From Aerococcus tenax (GTDB taxonomy: Bacteria; Bacillota; Bacilli; Lactobacillales; Aerococcaceae): a stretch of 64,000 nt of DNA. This document shows, piece after piece, positions 23,505 to 32,206 of this stretch. The DNA is taken from assembly GCF_003286645.3 (NCBI RefSeq), contig NZ_CP127382.2, positions 124,001-188,000 on the forward strand, read 5' to 3'. A model generated the notes under the pieces. The model saw only the letters and a list, made by a program, of their open reading frames with translations. It searched no databases and was not told the DNA's origin. Every line of letters starts with the position of its first letter. Positions within the stretch are counted from its first letter, which is position 1. The position numbers were made by a program, and so were the translations under genes.

Positions 23505-23852
23505 ATGGCTATCACAGCAATAATCATGGCAATCTTCGGGCCACTATGGATTATGGGAGCTCTATTTGTGAATTATAATATTTATAAGCTGGTACTGATT
23601 GATGCTAAAGCAAGAAAAATGAAGCGTCCCCACTTATGGGCCTTCCTAAGTATGGGCCACAATAACGGGAGTGCCTTTTTACCGATCTATTTCTTCAATA
23701 GGCGAAAGTATCCGAGAAAGGCATTCAGTCCTCAGGAAGCTGAAAATTACGAAAGATATAAAAAGCAAGCGAAAATTTCTCTGCTTTTATTTTTAATTGG
23801 AACAGTGGTGTTTTTTATCTGCTTTATTCATTATTTTAAAATTTGGGAGTAG
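23505..23852 (+). CDS. Small membrane protein, 115 aa
   Basis: Two to three hydrophobic segments (residues about 3-25, and 'ISLLLFLIGTVVFFICFIHYF' near the end) flank a basic soluble loop. I have no family name. It follows the broken XRE gene by 11 bases with TAGGAGGAAT as ribosome binding site, so it was the second gene of that operon, and in form it resembles small membrane partners of XRE regulators. A terminator follows. Confidence 0.65.
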   Translation: MAITAIIMAIFGPLWIMGALFVNYNIYKLVLIDAKARKMKRPHLWAFLSMGHNNGSAFLPIYFFNRRKYPRKAFSPQEAENYERYKKQAKISLLLFLIGTVVFFICFIHYFKIWE

Positions 23853-23880
23853 CTGTTTTGCTAGTCAATCCTTTGCCGGG

Positions 23881-23934
23881 AAAAAAGAGACACAGAGTCA
23901 TGTCGTTATAACTACACGCTCTGTGTCTCTTTTA
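23881..23934. terminator. Bidirectional terminator
   Basis: AAAAAGAGACACAGAG pairs with CTCTGTGTCTCTTTTA. It serves the membrane-protein gene and the convergent isochorismatase gene. Confidence 0.85.
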
Positions 23935-23972
23935 TTTGTATTAGTTATAATATTTCAGATGAGGTCAGCTTA

Positions 23973-24530
23973 TTAAGCTTGACGCTCTTTGACTAAGTGA
24001 GAAATTGCTTTGAAGTGTGGGTTCTTGGCGTCTTCTAGGAGACGGTAGAGTAAGCTTTCACTGGATAGGAGAGTCGCGCCATCTGCTTGGAGTTGGCTGA
24101 GAGCCCATTCGTGTTCTTTTGCACTTCTAGCGGTTACGGCGTCACGAACCAAGGTCACTTCCACTTGGGGATAATCGTCTAATAATTGATGGGCGGTTTG
24201 CTCGACGCAGATAGGCGTTTCCATCCCGATAATTACCACATGTTCAATGGCAGGGGTGATGTGGTTGAGAACTTCGGGAATGCAGGCATTGAAACGAGTC
24301 TTGGCGTAAACCGGTGTCTCGGTTAGGTAGGACTTGATATCAGGATGGGTAGCGCCCAAGCCTTGAGGGTATTGCTCGGTGACTACCTTCTTAACGCCTA
24401 AGTGGTTCAAGCCTTCAAGAAGAAATTGCAGGTTAGCCAGATAAGTATCGGAATCATGCATTGCGGGAACCAATTTTTCTTGAATATCGATGACAAGGAC
24501 TAGCGTATTATCAACAGTCATTGCAGTCAT
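23973..24530 (-). CDS. Isochorismatase-family cysteine hydrolase
   Basis: A 185-residue enzyme of the nicotinamidase/isochorismatase fold. The catalytic Asp lies in VLVIDIQEKL, the Lys in VYAKTRFNA (PVYAKTRF) and the nucleophile Cys in GMETPICVEQTAHQLL. Members hydrolyse amides or enol ethers. The short, YcaC-like architecture without extra zinc ligands argues against true nicotinamidase. Start: ATG with GAAAGGAAG. It is a single gene with its own terminator. Confidence 0.87.
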   Translation of the reverse strand: MTAMTVDNTLVLVIDIQEKLVPAMHDSDTYLANLQFLLEGLNHLGVKKVVTEQYPQGLGATHPDIKSYLTETPVYAKTRFNACIPEVLNHITPAIEHVVIIGMETPICVEQTAHQLLDDYPQVEVTLVRDAVTARSAKEHEWALSQLQADGATLLSSESLLYRLLEDAKNPHFKAISHLVKERQA

Positions 24531-24792
24531 GGTGAACTTCCTTTCTAAGAATTTTATCCTACATCTATTATAGCAAGCACAGGACTTGCTGCCTAGGTTT
24601 CTAAAAAATCTCCTAGGAATATAATGAGGCTTAGCTCCTTACAGGAAAGAGATTCCTTTTTATTGACTGAATTGAGAACGGTGCTTTTTAGGAGATATTT
24701 AAGGAGAGAATCATCCTGAAAAGCATTTCACAGGGGTAATGTATATACCTTTGGATAGTCATTTGATAAAATAGGATTGAGGAGGCGATAGT

Positions 24793-25035
24793 ATGCAAAC
24801 GAAAATTGCCCAATGGGGAAATTCAAAGGCGATCAGAATTCCATCAACGATAGTTAAACAGCTCAATTTAAAGGATAATCAAGTGCTCTCACTTGAAATC
24901 AAAGATCAAGCCCTAGTGATTAAGCCTAAGGAAGCAGAGACTATTCAGGAATTATTTGCCGATTACAAGACCTCTTTCACTTATGAGGAAGAAATGGATT
25001 GGGGACCAGCAGTGGGAGAAGAGATCGAATGGTGA
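24793..25035 (+). CDS. mazE: MazE/PemI-type antitoxin
   Basis: An 80-residue AbrB-fold protein: QTKIAQWGNSKAIRIPSTIV is the standard MazE swapped-hairpin DNA-binding motif. The acidic C-terminus (YEEEMDWGPAVGEEIEW) would occupy the toxin RNA site. It forms the antitoxin of the following MazF and presumably represses the operon with it. Start: ATG with GAGGAGGCGA. The stop overlaps the toxin start. Confidence 0.93.
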   Translation: MQTKIAQWGNSKAIRIPSTIVKQLNLKDNQVLSLEIKDQALVIKPKEAETIQELFADYKTSFTYEEEMDWGPAVGEEIEW

Positions 25036-25382
25036 TGCGGCAAGGGGATATTTTTTATGTTAATTTTAACCCAAGCATCGGACATGAACAGAGAAATAGT
25101 CGTCCAGCCATTGTATTAAGTCATGATCTCATTTTCCAGACGAGTCACATGGCGATTGTTGCGCCTATCTCAACGACAAAACGAAACTATCCAGCCTATT
25201 ATGAGCTCCAAGAAACTGATCAGATAAAGGGTAAAGTCCTTTTGAATCAATCAAAAGCTCTTGATCTTTATCATCGTCAAGTCAGCCGAGAAAATTTTAT
25301 TGAACGAGCTAAACCAAATGAATTTCAGCGCATTATTCATCGTTATAAATTGTTATTCGATCTGGTAGATGATTATCAATAG
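25029..25382 (+). CDS. mazF: MazF/PemK-type mRNA interferase toxin
   Basis: The 117-residue toxin has the MazF pattern: QGDIFYVNFNPSIGHEQRNSRPAIVLSH, 'IVAPISTTKRNYPAYYEL' and 'GKVLLNQSKALDLYHR'. The Arg and Thr of the RNase active site are present, so it appears intact. The ATG at 25029 is chosen because it overlaps the antitoxin stop (ATGGTGA), the common arrangement. Together with the antitoxin it is a complete type II module. Confidence 0.93.
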   Translation: MVMRQGDIFYVNFNPSIGHEQRNSRPAIVLSHDLIFQTSHMAIVAPISTTKRNYPAYYELQETDQIKGKVLLNQSKALDLYHRQVSRENFIERAKPNEFQRIIHRYKLLFDLVDDYQ

Positions 25383-25449
25383 GCAATAATAAAACCCTGA
25401 GATTGAAAGAAAACCATTGTTGTGATGGTTAGACTCTATTCAAATTTGT

Positions 25450-25511
25450 TCCAAGCGCAGAGCAAGCGTCGACTTCAGAAAATGACGATCTTGCTCTTTT
25501 TTGTTCTTGCC
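25450..25511 (+). repeat. MITE-like hairpin, copy 2 (short form)
   Basis: CCAAGCGCAGAGCAAGCGT and GACTTCAGAAAA match the left arm of the palindrome at 11359 with about two mismatches. AGAGCAAG then pairs directly with CTTGCTCT, so the centre of the long form is missing. Confidence 0.55.
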
Positions 25512-25594
25512 ATACTCTTATCCTTATTTGCTGATTAACCCAAACACTCTTCATTCATTGAATTATTGTAAGCCTTCTTTTCCAAGCCTTATGA

Positions 25595-25765
25595 AGTGGA
25601 CAAGTCAGCCTGGTTCAGGACGGCCGAGGCTATCTCATGCAATCTGTTAATGATCAAAGCATCGGTTTAAGGCTTATTGATTTAGAAACAGAAGTAGAGC
25701 TCTCCAGTCGCGATTACAGTTTACCTACCCGTGAAAATACCTGGGTGACGGGCAAGATTGAATAA
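25595..25765 (+). pseudogene. C-terminal gene remnant, unidentified
   Basis: An open stretch of 56 codons ends at TAA and is followed by a good terminator, but has no start codon or ribosome binding site. It reads SGQVSLVQDGRGYLMQ, then RLIDLETEVELSSRDYSL and NTWVTGKIE. Codon use looks coding. It is probably the tail of a lost gene; I cannot name the family. Confidence 0.4.
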
Positions 25766-25789
25766 GCTTTGTGATTAGTCACTTGATAA

Positions 25790-25837
25790 AAAACTCCTAG
25801 GACTTACAGCTTGCTAAGCCATGTTCTAGGGGTTTTA
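25790..25837 (+). terminator. Terminator behind the gene remnant
   Basis: AAAACTCCTAG pairs with CTAGGGGTTTT around a 25-base loop. Its presence supports a former transcription unit ending at 25765. The next 200 bases, up to the second rlmD-like gene, show nothing I can name. Confidence 0.7.
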
Positions 25838-26061
25838 CTTTAACTAACAATTTACTACTAAGGCGACTGATTGGGACGCTTTTATATCGTAATGGGCTAG
25901 CCAATATTTTTGCTTGTTATAAGGATTTTTCCCTTTGCGGCTAGGCTTTGTTCTTATCCTAAGCGAGATCCAAGGACTTGCGCAGTGGCTAAGATTATGC
26001 TTTACTAAACAGGATGAAATTTACAGTTTGAGAAAATCAAGTGACAGAAGGGGATTTGCCG

Positions 26062-27459
26062 ATGAAGCACCGTTATCCAAGTGAACAATTAGAAGTGGAA
26101 GTGACCGGACTTTCTGAGAAGGGGCTAGGTTTAGCCGAATACCGTTTTCCGGATACCGAATTAGGAAAAGGACGGAAATTAAAACTTCAAATTCCTAAGG
26201 CCCTACCTGGGGATAAATTGTTAGTCACTGTACCCAATGCCAGAGGCCGAAGACGGGCAACCCGGACCTATGACCGGATCATTGAGCCTTCGCCTAGTCG
26301 AAATGGTGGTTATGAATTAAATGGTCCGCAAGTTGGTGGAGCCCCCTTGGAGTATATGAATTACCCCGACCAATTGGCCTATAAAAGAGAGCTGACCCAG
26401 ACCTTTTTAGCTGACCAAGGCTTTGACCCCAGTGTGGTGGGTGAGGTATGGGGGATGGACGACCCTTACCATTACCGCAACAAGCTGGAGCTGAGTTTCT
26501 CGATCGATGGTGACTTGGGTTTCTTCGCCCAGGGTGACCAGTACCAGATTGTTGATTGGCAAAAGAATATCTTGGCCCCAGAAATCTTTATGATCTTAAA
26601 AGAAGAAGTTCAAGCCTGGCAAAAGGCCTGGAACTTAGCAGGTTACGAAAAACAGTCGAAGCAAGGTTTGCTCAGACAATTACTCTTGCGCCAAGGCCAG
26701 CAAAGTGGGGAAGTCATGGTAGCTATTTTCGCCCAAGAGGAATCGGCAGATCTTGATCCAGGCGTTATTGAAGACCTAATCCAACGTCTACAGGCTTATC
26801 CTGAGATTAAGAGCTTAATGTGGATTAAGAATACGGCCATTGCGGATCGGATGGGGGCTGACCAAGTGGAAGTCCTGGCTGGCCGCGACTATATCCGTGA
26901 TGAGCTGGCTGGTTTTAATTACCGCCTTTACTTTGACACCTTCTTCCAACCAAATCCTACCCAAGCCCAAAAGATGATCGATTTGGCTTGCGATTGGGCA
27001 GAACTCGACCAAGACAGTCTGGTAATTGACCTTTTCTGTGGAGTCGGTAGCTTTAGCCTACCTCTGGCTAAGCGGGCCAAGGCCTTAGTGGGGATTGAAA
27101 TTGTGGAACAGTCCATTGAGTCGGCTAAACGTAATGCCCGGGATAACAGGATTACTAACGCCCACTTTATCGCCCGAGATGCCCGCCATGGTTTGGCTGA
27201 AATTGAAGAGGAGTGGGGACAAGCTGACCTGCTCTTGTTAGATCCCCCACGCAACGGTGCCGGTGGAAAAATCATGCGTCGGATCGGGCGGATGGGCCTA
27301 GACAAGATCATTTACGTCTCCTGTAATCCCAAAAGCTTGGCAGCAGATTTAGTCTGGCTAAGAGAGTTCGGTTATGAGATTGCCAAGATCCAATTAATCG
27401 ACCAATTCCCACATACTCAGCATGTCGAGTGCGTGGTATTGATTGAAAAGAAAAGCTGA
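26062..27459 (+). CDS. RNA (uracil-5-)-methyltransferase, RlmD/RlmCD (RumA) family, copy 2
   Basis: A 465-residue paralogue of the gene at 3232. It has an N-terminal TRAM-like domain, FFQPNPTQAQKM, the SAM-binding VIDLFCGVGSFSL, DPPRNGAGG, the catalytic Cys in YVSCNPKSLAADL and the final HVECVVLIEK. As in copy 1 the iron-sulfur cysteines are missing ('EPSPSRNGGYELNGPQ' in that place). The ATG at 26062 has AGAAGGGG seven bases upstream; the frame is open from a GTG at 26041. Two copies suggest split specificity for the 23S sites U747 and U1939 (E. coli numbering). Its 3' end is duplicated at 30421. Confidence 0.88.
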   Translation: MKHRYPSEQLEVEVTGLSEKGLGLAEYRFPDTELGKGRKLKLQIPKALPGDKLLVTVPNARGRRRATRTYDRIIEPSPSRNGGYELNGPQVGGAPLEYMNYPDQLAYKRELTQTFLADQGFDPSVVGEVWGMDDPYHYRNKLELSFSIDGDLGFFAQGDQYQIVDWQKNILAPEIFMILKEEVQAWQKAWNLAGYEKQSKQGLLRQLLLRQGQQSGEVMVAIFAQEESADLDPGVIEDLIQRLQAYPEIKSLMWIKNTAIADRMGADQVEVLAGRDYIRDELAGFNYRLYFDTFFQPNPTQAQKMIDLACDWAELDQDSLVIDLFCGVGSFSLPLAKRAKALVGIEIVEQSIESAKRNARDNRITNAHFIARDARHGLAEIEEEWGQADLLLLDPPRNGAGGKIMRRIGRMGLDKIIYVSCNPKSLAADLVWLREFGYEIAKIQLIDQFPHTQHVECVVLIEKKS

Positions 27460-27521
27460 TAGGAATAGGGTTTGTAGAAGTTTATGAAGTTGAGAGAAGC
27501 TCCTGAGAGGGGGCTTTTTTT
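27444..27521 (+). repeat. rlmD 3'-end direct repeat, left copy, with terminator
   Basis: The last codons of the rlmD-like gene and its terminator (GAAGCTCCT...AGGGGGCTTTTTTTT). Bases 27444-27483 match 30421-30460 with one mismatch in 40; the terminator part matches less closely. Confidence 0.85.
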
Positions 27522-27675
27522 TGTTTGAGGGATAAAAATGGTGGAAATGTGGATGTGTGTATGGGGAAACTGATCGACTGAATAAGGTGGAAAAACCAAA
27601 CCAAATTTAAAACCTTTATAACTAGTTTCTTTTATGATATAGTTTCCTTATGGAAATCATATAAAGGGGACTAAT

Positions 27676-28104
27676 ATGGATTTAAAAACATCATTGATGG
27701 AATTACAATGTGAACTTGTTGCTGAAAGGAACCAAGCAAACCCAAAGGAAATTTCCTGGCTACAATATGACATTCTGCATCAAATCGAACAAAAAGGAGA
27801 ACTACTACCCTCGGATCTTAGTGTGATTCTTGGCGTATCCCGTACAAAATTATCAAAGGCATTAAAAGGGTTAAAGTCTATGCGGTATATTGAACAGACC
27901 CCTAATGAAGAGGATGGAAGAGAATTGTACACTACACTGACTAGTGATGGGAAAGACTTACTCCATCATATTTCAAATAGTCACTCCTCTCTTCATCTAG
28001 CTGCTATCAAGACCTTTAACAAAGAGGAACAAGAATGTTTTATCTATTTATCAAACAAATTATCAGAAGAATTAAAGAAAGCGAGGATAGAGCAAAATGG
28101 ATGA
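27676..28104 (+). CDS. MarR-family transcriptional regulator
   Basis: A 142-residue winged helix-turn-helix protein. The recognition region is LLPSDLSVILGVSRTKLSKALKGLKSMRYIEQ and the wing is TPNEEDGRELYTTLTSDGK, with flanking dimerisation helices. MarR proteins usually repress a neighbouring drug-response gene and release DNA on ligand binding. It overlaps the UvrA-like gene by eight bases, so it very likely regulates its own operon. Promoter sequences lie in the 200-base gap upstream. Start: ATG with AAAGGGGA. Confidence 0.85.
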   Translation: MDLKTSLMELQCELVAERNQANPKEISWLQYDILHQIEQKGELLPSDLSVILGVSRTKLSKALKGLKSMRYIEQTPNEEDGRELYTTLTSDGKDLLHHISNSHSSLHLAAIKTFNKEEQECFIYLSNKLSEELKKARIEQNG

Positions 28105-30370
28105 TGCTATCAAAGTCGTCAATGCCAGAACAAATAATTTGAAAAACATCTCCATCCAGGTTTCCAAGCATAGGATTGTTGCTGTGACGGGTGTTTCAGG
28201 TTCGGGGAAATCTTCCTTTGTCTTTGATACGATTGCCAGTGAATCCCAGCGATTGCTCCAGGAAACTTACTCTAGCTATATTCAAAACCTCTTGCCCAAT
28301 TATAAAAAACCAGCTGTCGATTCCATCTCTAATCTTCCAGTCTCACTAATCATTGACCAAAAGCGAATCCGTGGCAATTCCAGGTCAACAGTAGGGACTA
28401 TAACCGACATCTATTCTGACTTAAGACTATTATATTCGAGGATAGCCAAGCCTTTTATTGGTTATTCTATGAAGTATTCTTTCAATCATCCAGACGGCAT
28501 GTGCAAGACTTGCCAGGGGCTTGGAGTCGTTAAATCCATTAATATTGACAAATTGATTGATTTTGATGAATCCTTAAATAACAATGCGATTGATTTCCCT
28601 ACCTTTCGCAATGACGGTTGGAGACTGACCCGTTATACCGAATCCGGTTATTTTGACAATGATAGGAAGATCAAGGACTATAATCAAGAGGAACTAGACT
28701 TGCTGCTGTACTCTCCTAAAATAAAACCCGCTCGCCCGAGTAAAAACTGGCATAAAACAGCCAAATATCTTGGAGTCCTTCCTCGAATCATGGAAAGCTT
28801 TGTCAATGTCGAAGATCCTCAATATAAAAAAGACTTAAACAGGATATTAATCACAGAAACCTGTCCCGCATGCCATGGGACACGGTTAAATGACGAAGTA
28901 TTAAGTGCCACCATACAAGGTAAATCGATAGCCAATAGTACGAATATGGCAATCAATGATTTGTTCGATTTTATCTCTACCATCCATAATCAAGAGGTTG
29001 AAATGATTACCCATGAATTGCAAAAGAAGTTACAAAGTCTTTCAATAGTAGGCTTAGACTATTTGAAATTAAATCAACCGACGAACACCCTTTCCGGCGG
29101 CGAGTCCCAGCGAATCAAAATGGTGAAGTATCTCAATAGCTCCTTGTCAGATGTTTTATATATCTTTGATGAACCGAGTGTTGGCCTTCATCCGGAAGAT
29201 ATTCGAGGAATCACAAATATTTTTAAGGGCTTGAGAGATAAGGGGAACTCTGTCTTATTTGTCGACCACGACCCCGATATGATTCAATGCTGTGATGAGC
29301 TAATCAATTTTGGCGAAGGTGCTGGCCCTCATGGAGGTAGGGTTACTTTCCAGGGGACTTATAGCGAATTATTAAAATCAGAGACTATCACAGCAAAAGC
29401 CTTTACCAAAAGGCACGGCATCAATAAAGAAAAGAAAATCTTTTCAGACTATTACACACTGAAAAATGTGTCCAAGCACAACATAGAAAACGTCAGCATA
29501 AGTATCCCGAAAGATGCGATAACAGTAGTAACTGGTGTGGCCGGTTCTGGTAAAAGTACCCTGATTAGAGATGTTTTTATTAACAAATACCCTCAGGCTA
29601 CTATCTTGGACCAAAGTTTGCCCCAGGCTTCTCGCCGGTCAAATATCGTCACCTACTTAAAGATATATGACGAAATCAAGCGACTTTTTGCCAAAGAAAA
29701 TGGTGTTGAAAAATCTCTGTTTTCAGTGACCGGGAAAGGAGCCTGTCCTGAATGTAAGGGAAAAGGAGTCATTAAACTTGATTTGGCCTATATGGGAGAC
29801 TCTGAACATATTTGTGAAAAGTGCCAAGGGAGACGGTTCAATGATAAGGTCCTCGCTTATCTGTATAAAAAGAAGAATATCAATGTGATCTTTGAACTCA
29901 CGGTTGCAGAGGCTAGGGAGATATTTGGCGATAATTCGAAGATCACACCCGTTCTAGAATCGATCATCAAAGCAAATTTATCCTATATAAAGTTAGGTCA
30001 GACCTTGGATACATACTCTGGGGGAGAACTTCAACGGTTAAAAATAGCTCAAATGCTTTCAGAGAAAGAGTCAGAAATTATCATTTTAGATGAGCCCACG
30101 ACAGGACTTCACGAATCCGATATTGATAAGCTAATGGACCTCACTCGTGAAATGGTAAGAGACGGCAACACATTAATTGTAATTGAGCATAATTTATCCG
30201 TGATCAGTCAGGCGGATTGGATTATTGACCTTGGACCCAAAGGAGGAAAGGTCGGTGGAAAAATCTTGTTCCAAGGATACCCAATTGACTTTATAGAATG
30301 TGAGCAATCCTATACCGCCAAGCATTTAAGAAGATTTTTGGATGATACGATAATTATTCGTGAGGAATAG
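28097..30370 (+). CDS. UvrA2-like ABC protein (drug/DNA-damage tolerance)
   Basis: A 757-residue UvrA homologue, about 180 residues shorter than housekeeping UvrA and so probably without the UvrB-binding insertion. ATPase half 1: Walker A GVSGSGKSS, signature LSGGESQRIK, Walker B YIFDEPSVGLH. Half 2: GVAGSGKST, YSGGELQRLK, ILDEPTTGLH. Zinc modules: CKTCQG with CPACHG, and CPECKG with CEKCQG. UvrA2 proteins are linked to resistance against DNA-binding drugs by removing them from DNA. The MarR gene overlaps its start. Both lie in a repeat-flanked cassette. Confidence 0.85.
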   Translation: MDDAIKVVNARTNNLKNISIQVSKHRIVAVTGVSGSGKSSFVFDTIASESQRLLQETYSSYIQNLLPNYKKPAVDSISNLPVSLIIDQKRIRGNSRSTVGTITDIYSDLRLLYSRIAKPFIGYSMKYSFNHPDGMCKTCQGLGVVKSINIDKLIDFDESLNNNAIDFPTFRNDGWRLTRYTESGYFDNDRKIKDYNQEELDLLLYSPKIKPARPSKNWHKTAKYLGVLPRIMESFVNVEDPQYKKDLNRILITETCPACHGTRLNDEVLSATIQGKSIANSTNMAINDLFDFISTIHNQEVEMITHELQKKLQSLSIVGLDYLKLNQPTNTLSGGESQRIKMVKYLNSSLSDVLYIFDEPSVGLHPEDIRGITNIFKGLRDKGNSVLFVDHDPDMIQCCDELINFGEGAGPHGGRVTFQGTYSELLKSETITAKAFTKRHGINKEKKIFSDYYTLKNVSKHNIENVSISIPKDAITVVTGVAGSGKSTLIRDVFINKYPQATILDQSLPQASRRSNIVTYLKIYDEIKRLFAKENGVEKSLFSVTGKGACPECKGKGVIKLDLAYMGDSEHICEKCQGRRFNDKVLAYLYKKKNINVIFELTVAEAREIFGDNSKITPVLESIIKANLSYIKLGQTLDTYSGGELQRLKIAQMLSEKESEIIILDEPTTGLHESDIDKLMDLTREMVRDGNTLIVIEHNLSVISQADWIIDLGPKGGKVGGKILFQGYPIDFIECEQSYTAKHLRRFLDDTIIIREE

Positions 30371-30420
30371 TATGAACTGATTAATGAAGGAGAAGTAGAT
30401 GGTAATAAGTCTGCGTCAGC

Positions 30421-30500
30421 TGAAAAGAAAAGCTGATAGGAATAGGGTTTGTAGAGGTTTAAGATGTTGATAGAAGCTCCCGAAAGGGGGCTTTTTTATT
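30421..30500 (+). repeat. rlmD 3'-end direct repeat, right copy, with terminator
   Basis: TGAAAAGAAAAGCTGATAGG and the next 20 bases repeat the end of the rlmD-like gene at 27444-27483, followed by a terminator (GAAGCTCCC GAAA GGGGGC TTTTTT). No gene reads into it here. Confidence 0.85.
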
Positions 30501-30575
30501 GTGGAGAAAAATAGTTGGAAAAAAGTCATTTTGACAAACATTTATTAATTATATACTAAATAAAATATATAAATA

Positions 30576-30591
30576 ATGAACTTTTATTCAT
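30576..30591 (+). promoter_or_regulatory. Operator half-palindrome ATGAA-N6-TTCAT, site 1
   Basis: ATGAACTTTTATTCAT has the same half-sites and spacing as the perfect palindrome 40 bases downstream. It is a probable second TetR-type binding site. Confidence 0.5.
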
Positions 30592-30614
30592 ATTCATATT
30601 TATTTTTGTTTTAA

Positions 30615-30632
30615 TATGAATTATAATTCATA
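30615..30632 (+). promoter_or_regulatory. Palindromic operator overlapping the -10 box, site 2
   Basis: TATGAATTATAATTCATA is a perfect 18-bp palindrome containing TATAAT (30622-30627) and lies 26 bases before the TetR-type start codon. A repressor bound here would block the promoter. Confidence 0.65.
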
Positions 30633-30657
30633 AAAGTAAAATTTTATGGAGGGCATC

Positions 30658-31236
30658 ATGGCTAAAGATAATAAAGAAAAGTTAATTAAAGCGACTGACC
30701 GCTTGCTTAAAGATCGAAGTATTAGTTCAATTACAACTAAGGAGATCACCAAGGAAGCTGGAGTGTCTGTTGGTGTCTTTTACAACTATTTTGACAGCAA
30801 AGAAGAGGTCTTTACCGAATTAGTCAAAAGCTTTTTCAATTATTCACTAACAGAAATGAAAAAACTTCAAGCAGAAATTACGGGCAATAATCTCCGCTCG
30901 GAATTAAAGTTTAAAGAATTTTTGGTCAGGGGTATGGATAAGAACTGGGAAAATCGGTTCTTAAATAGCGATATTCTGATGTTGACGCGAAAAGACCAGG
31001 TCTTTAAAGAGATGATGCTGGATTTTAATGAGCGGATGTTGGCTATTATTGTTGCTATTTTAACCATTATTCAATCATTTGCTCAGGAGAGCGAGTTGAC
31101 TATCAAGGCTAAATTAATCATGAATTTGATTCAAAATTCCTATCCGACTTTTTCTAGTTTTGAGGACGACCAAGAGCAAGAAGCTTATATGGAGAAAGTG
31201 GTCAAAGTGATTTTTGATCTGAGCTTTAATGAATAG
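30658..31236 (+). CDS. TetR-family regulator of the downstream ABC exporter
   Basis: A 192-residue TetR protein: DNA-binding helices SSITTKEITKEAGVSVGVFYNYFDSKEEVF, then a helical ligand-binding domain with no recognisable specificity. The ATG at 30658 has GGAGGG five bases upstream; the ATG at 30646 overlaps that site. It heads an operon with an ABC ATPase and two permease genes, 11 bases before the first. Two ATGAA-N6-TTCAT operators precede it, so autorepression is likely. Confidence 0.88.
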   Translation: MAKDNKEKLIKATDRLLKDRSISSITTKEITKEAGVSVGVFYNYFDSKEEVFTELVKSFFNYSLTEMKKLQAEITGNNLRSELKFKEFLVRGMDKNWENRFLNSDILMLTRKDQVFKEMMLDFNERMLAIIVAILTIIQSFAQESELTIKAKLIMNLIQNSYPTFSSFEDDQEQEAYMEKVVKVIFDLSFNE

Positions 31237-31247
31237 AGGACAAGACT

Positions 31248-32189
31248 ATGGAGAGTATTTTAACCGTCAAAGACCTATCGAAAACTTATAAAAATGGTCG
31301 AAAAGCCCTTGATCATTTGAATTTCACTGTGACTAAGGGTGAGATCCTTGGCTTTTTAGGACCCAATGGGGCTGGAAAAAGTACCACTATTAATATTTTA
31401 TCCACGCTGTTAAAGGCGGATGAAGGCAAGCTGACTTACTTTAATAATGCTCACTTGCCGCTTAAAACCATCAAACAGCACCTGGGGATTGTGCCGCAAG
31501 AACTCGCCATTTATGAGGATATTTCTGCCTTTCAGAATGTAAAATTCTTTGCCTCCTTATATGGCGTCAAGAAAACTGAAATGAAAGACCGGGTGAAAAA
31601 GGCATTAAGGAAGGTCGGTCTGGAAGAACGTGCCCATGACAAGGCTGCCACTTTCTCGGGTGGGATGAAGCGACGTTTAAACATTGCCTGTGCCATAGCC
31701 CACGATCCTCAATTGATTATTTTTGATGAGCCCACCGTGGGGATTGATCCCCAGTCGAGAAACCATATTCTCGATTCGATCAAGGCTTTGCGGGATGAAG
31801 GGGCCACGGTTATCTACACCACCCATTACATGGAGGAGGTCCAGCAGCTTTGTGACCGGGTCATTATTATGGATGGGGGTCATGTTTTACTAAATGACCG
31901 CTTGGATAATATCTTGGAAGCTTACCGTGAGTCCAAGTATCAAGTGGATTTTGCCCAGGAAATGCCTAAAGCGCTTTTAGAGAAAATTCGTCAATTGCCC
32001 CAGGTCTTGGGACTAAGTCAGGATACTGACTACCAAATGCAGGTTAGTTTAAAAAGTGGAAAAGCCTCACTTAATGATATATTGGCGCTTGTTATCCAAT
32101 CCCATATCAATATAACTGGGATCCAAACCAAGAAGAAAAATTTGGAAGATGTCTTCTTAAGCTTAACGGGTAAGCAATTAAGAGACTAA
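31248..32189 (+). CDS. ABC exporter ATP-binding protein (DrrA-like)
   Basis: A 313-residue ATPase with Walker A GPNGAGKST, signature FSGGMKRRLN, Walker B LIIFDEPTVGID and H-loop YTTHYMEE. A C-terminal domain of about 90 residues follows, as in DrrA/CcmA-type drug exporters. It powers the two permease proteins encoded next. Start: ATG with GAGGACAAG; 11-base gap to the regulator gene. Confidence 0.92.
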   Translation: MESILTVKDLSKTYKNGRKALDHLNFTVTKGEILGFLGPNGAGKSTTINILSTLLKADEGKLTYFNNAHLPLKTIKQHLGIVPQELAIYEDISAFQNVKFFASLYGVKKTEMKDRVKKALRKVGLEERAHDKAATFSGGMKRRLNIACAIAHDPQLIIFDEPTVGIDPQSRNHILDSIKALRDEGATVIYTTHYMEEVQQLCDRVIIMDGGHVLLNDRLDNILEAYRESKYQVDFAQEMPKALLEKIRQLPQVLGLSQDTDYQMQVSLKSGKASLNDILALVIQSHINITGIQTKKKNLEDVFLSLTGKQLRD

Positions 32190-32206
32190 AGTGAGGGGGA
32201 AGCTTT

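Larger units (their letters stand above)
27444..30500 (+). mobile_element. Putative inserted cassette (MarR-UvrA2) at the rlmD 3' end
   Basis: A 3-kb segment carrying two genes is bracketed by direct copies of the rlmD 3' end plus terminator (27444-27521 and 30421-30500). Such duplication of a gene end is the usual footprint of a site-specific element that inserts into a gene's 3' end and restores it. No recombinase is inside, so it would be a non-autonomous or decayed element. Tandem recombination without a mobile element is the alternative. Confidence 0.45.
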
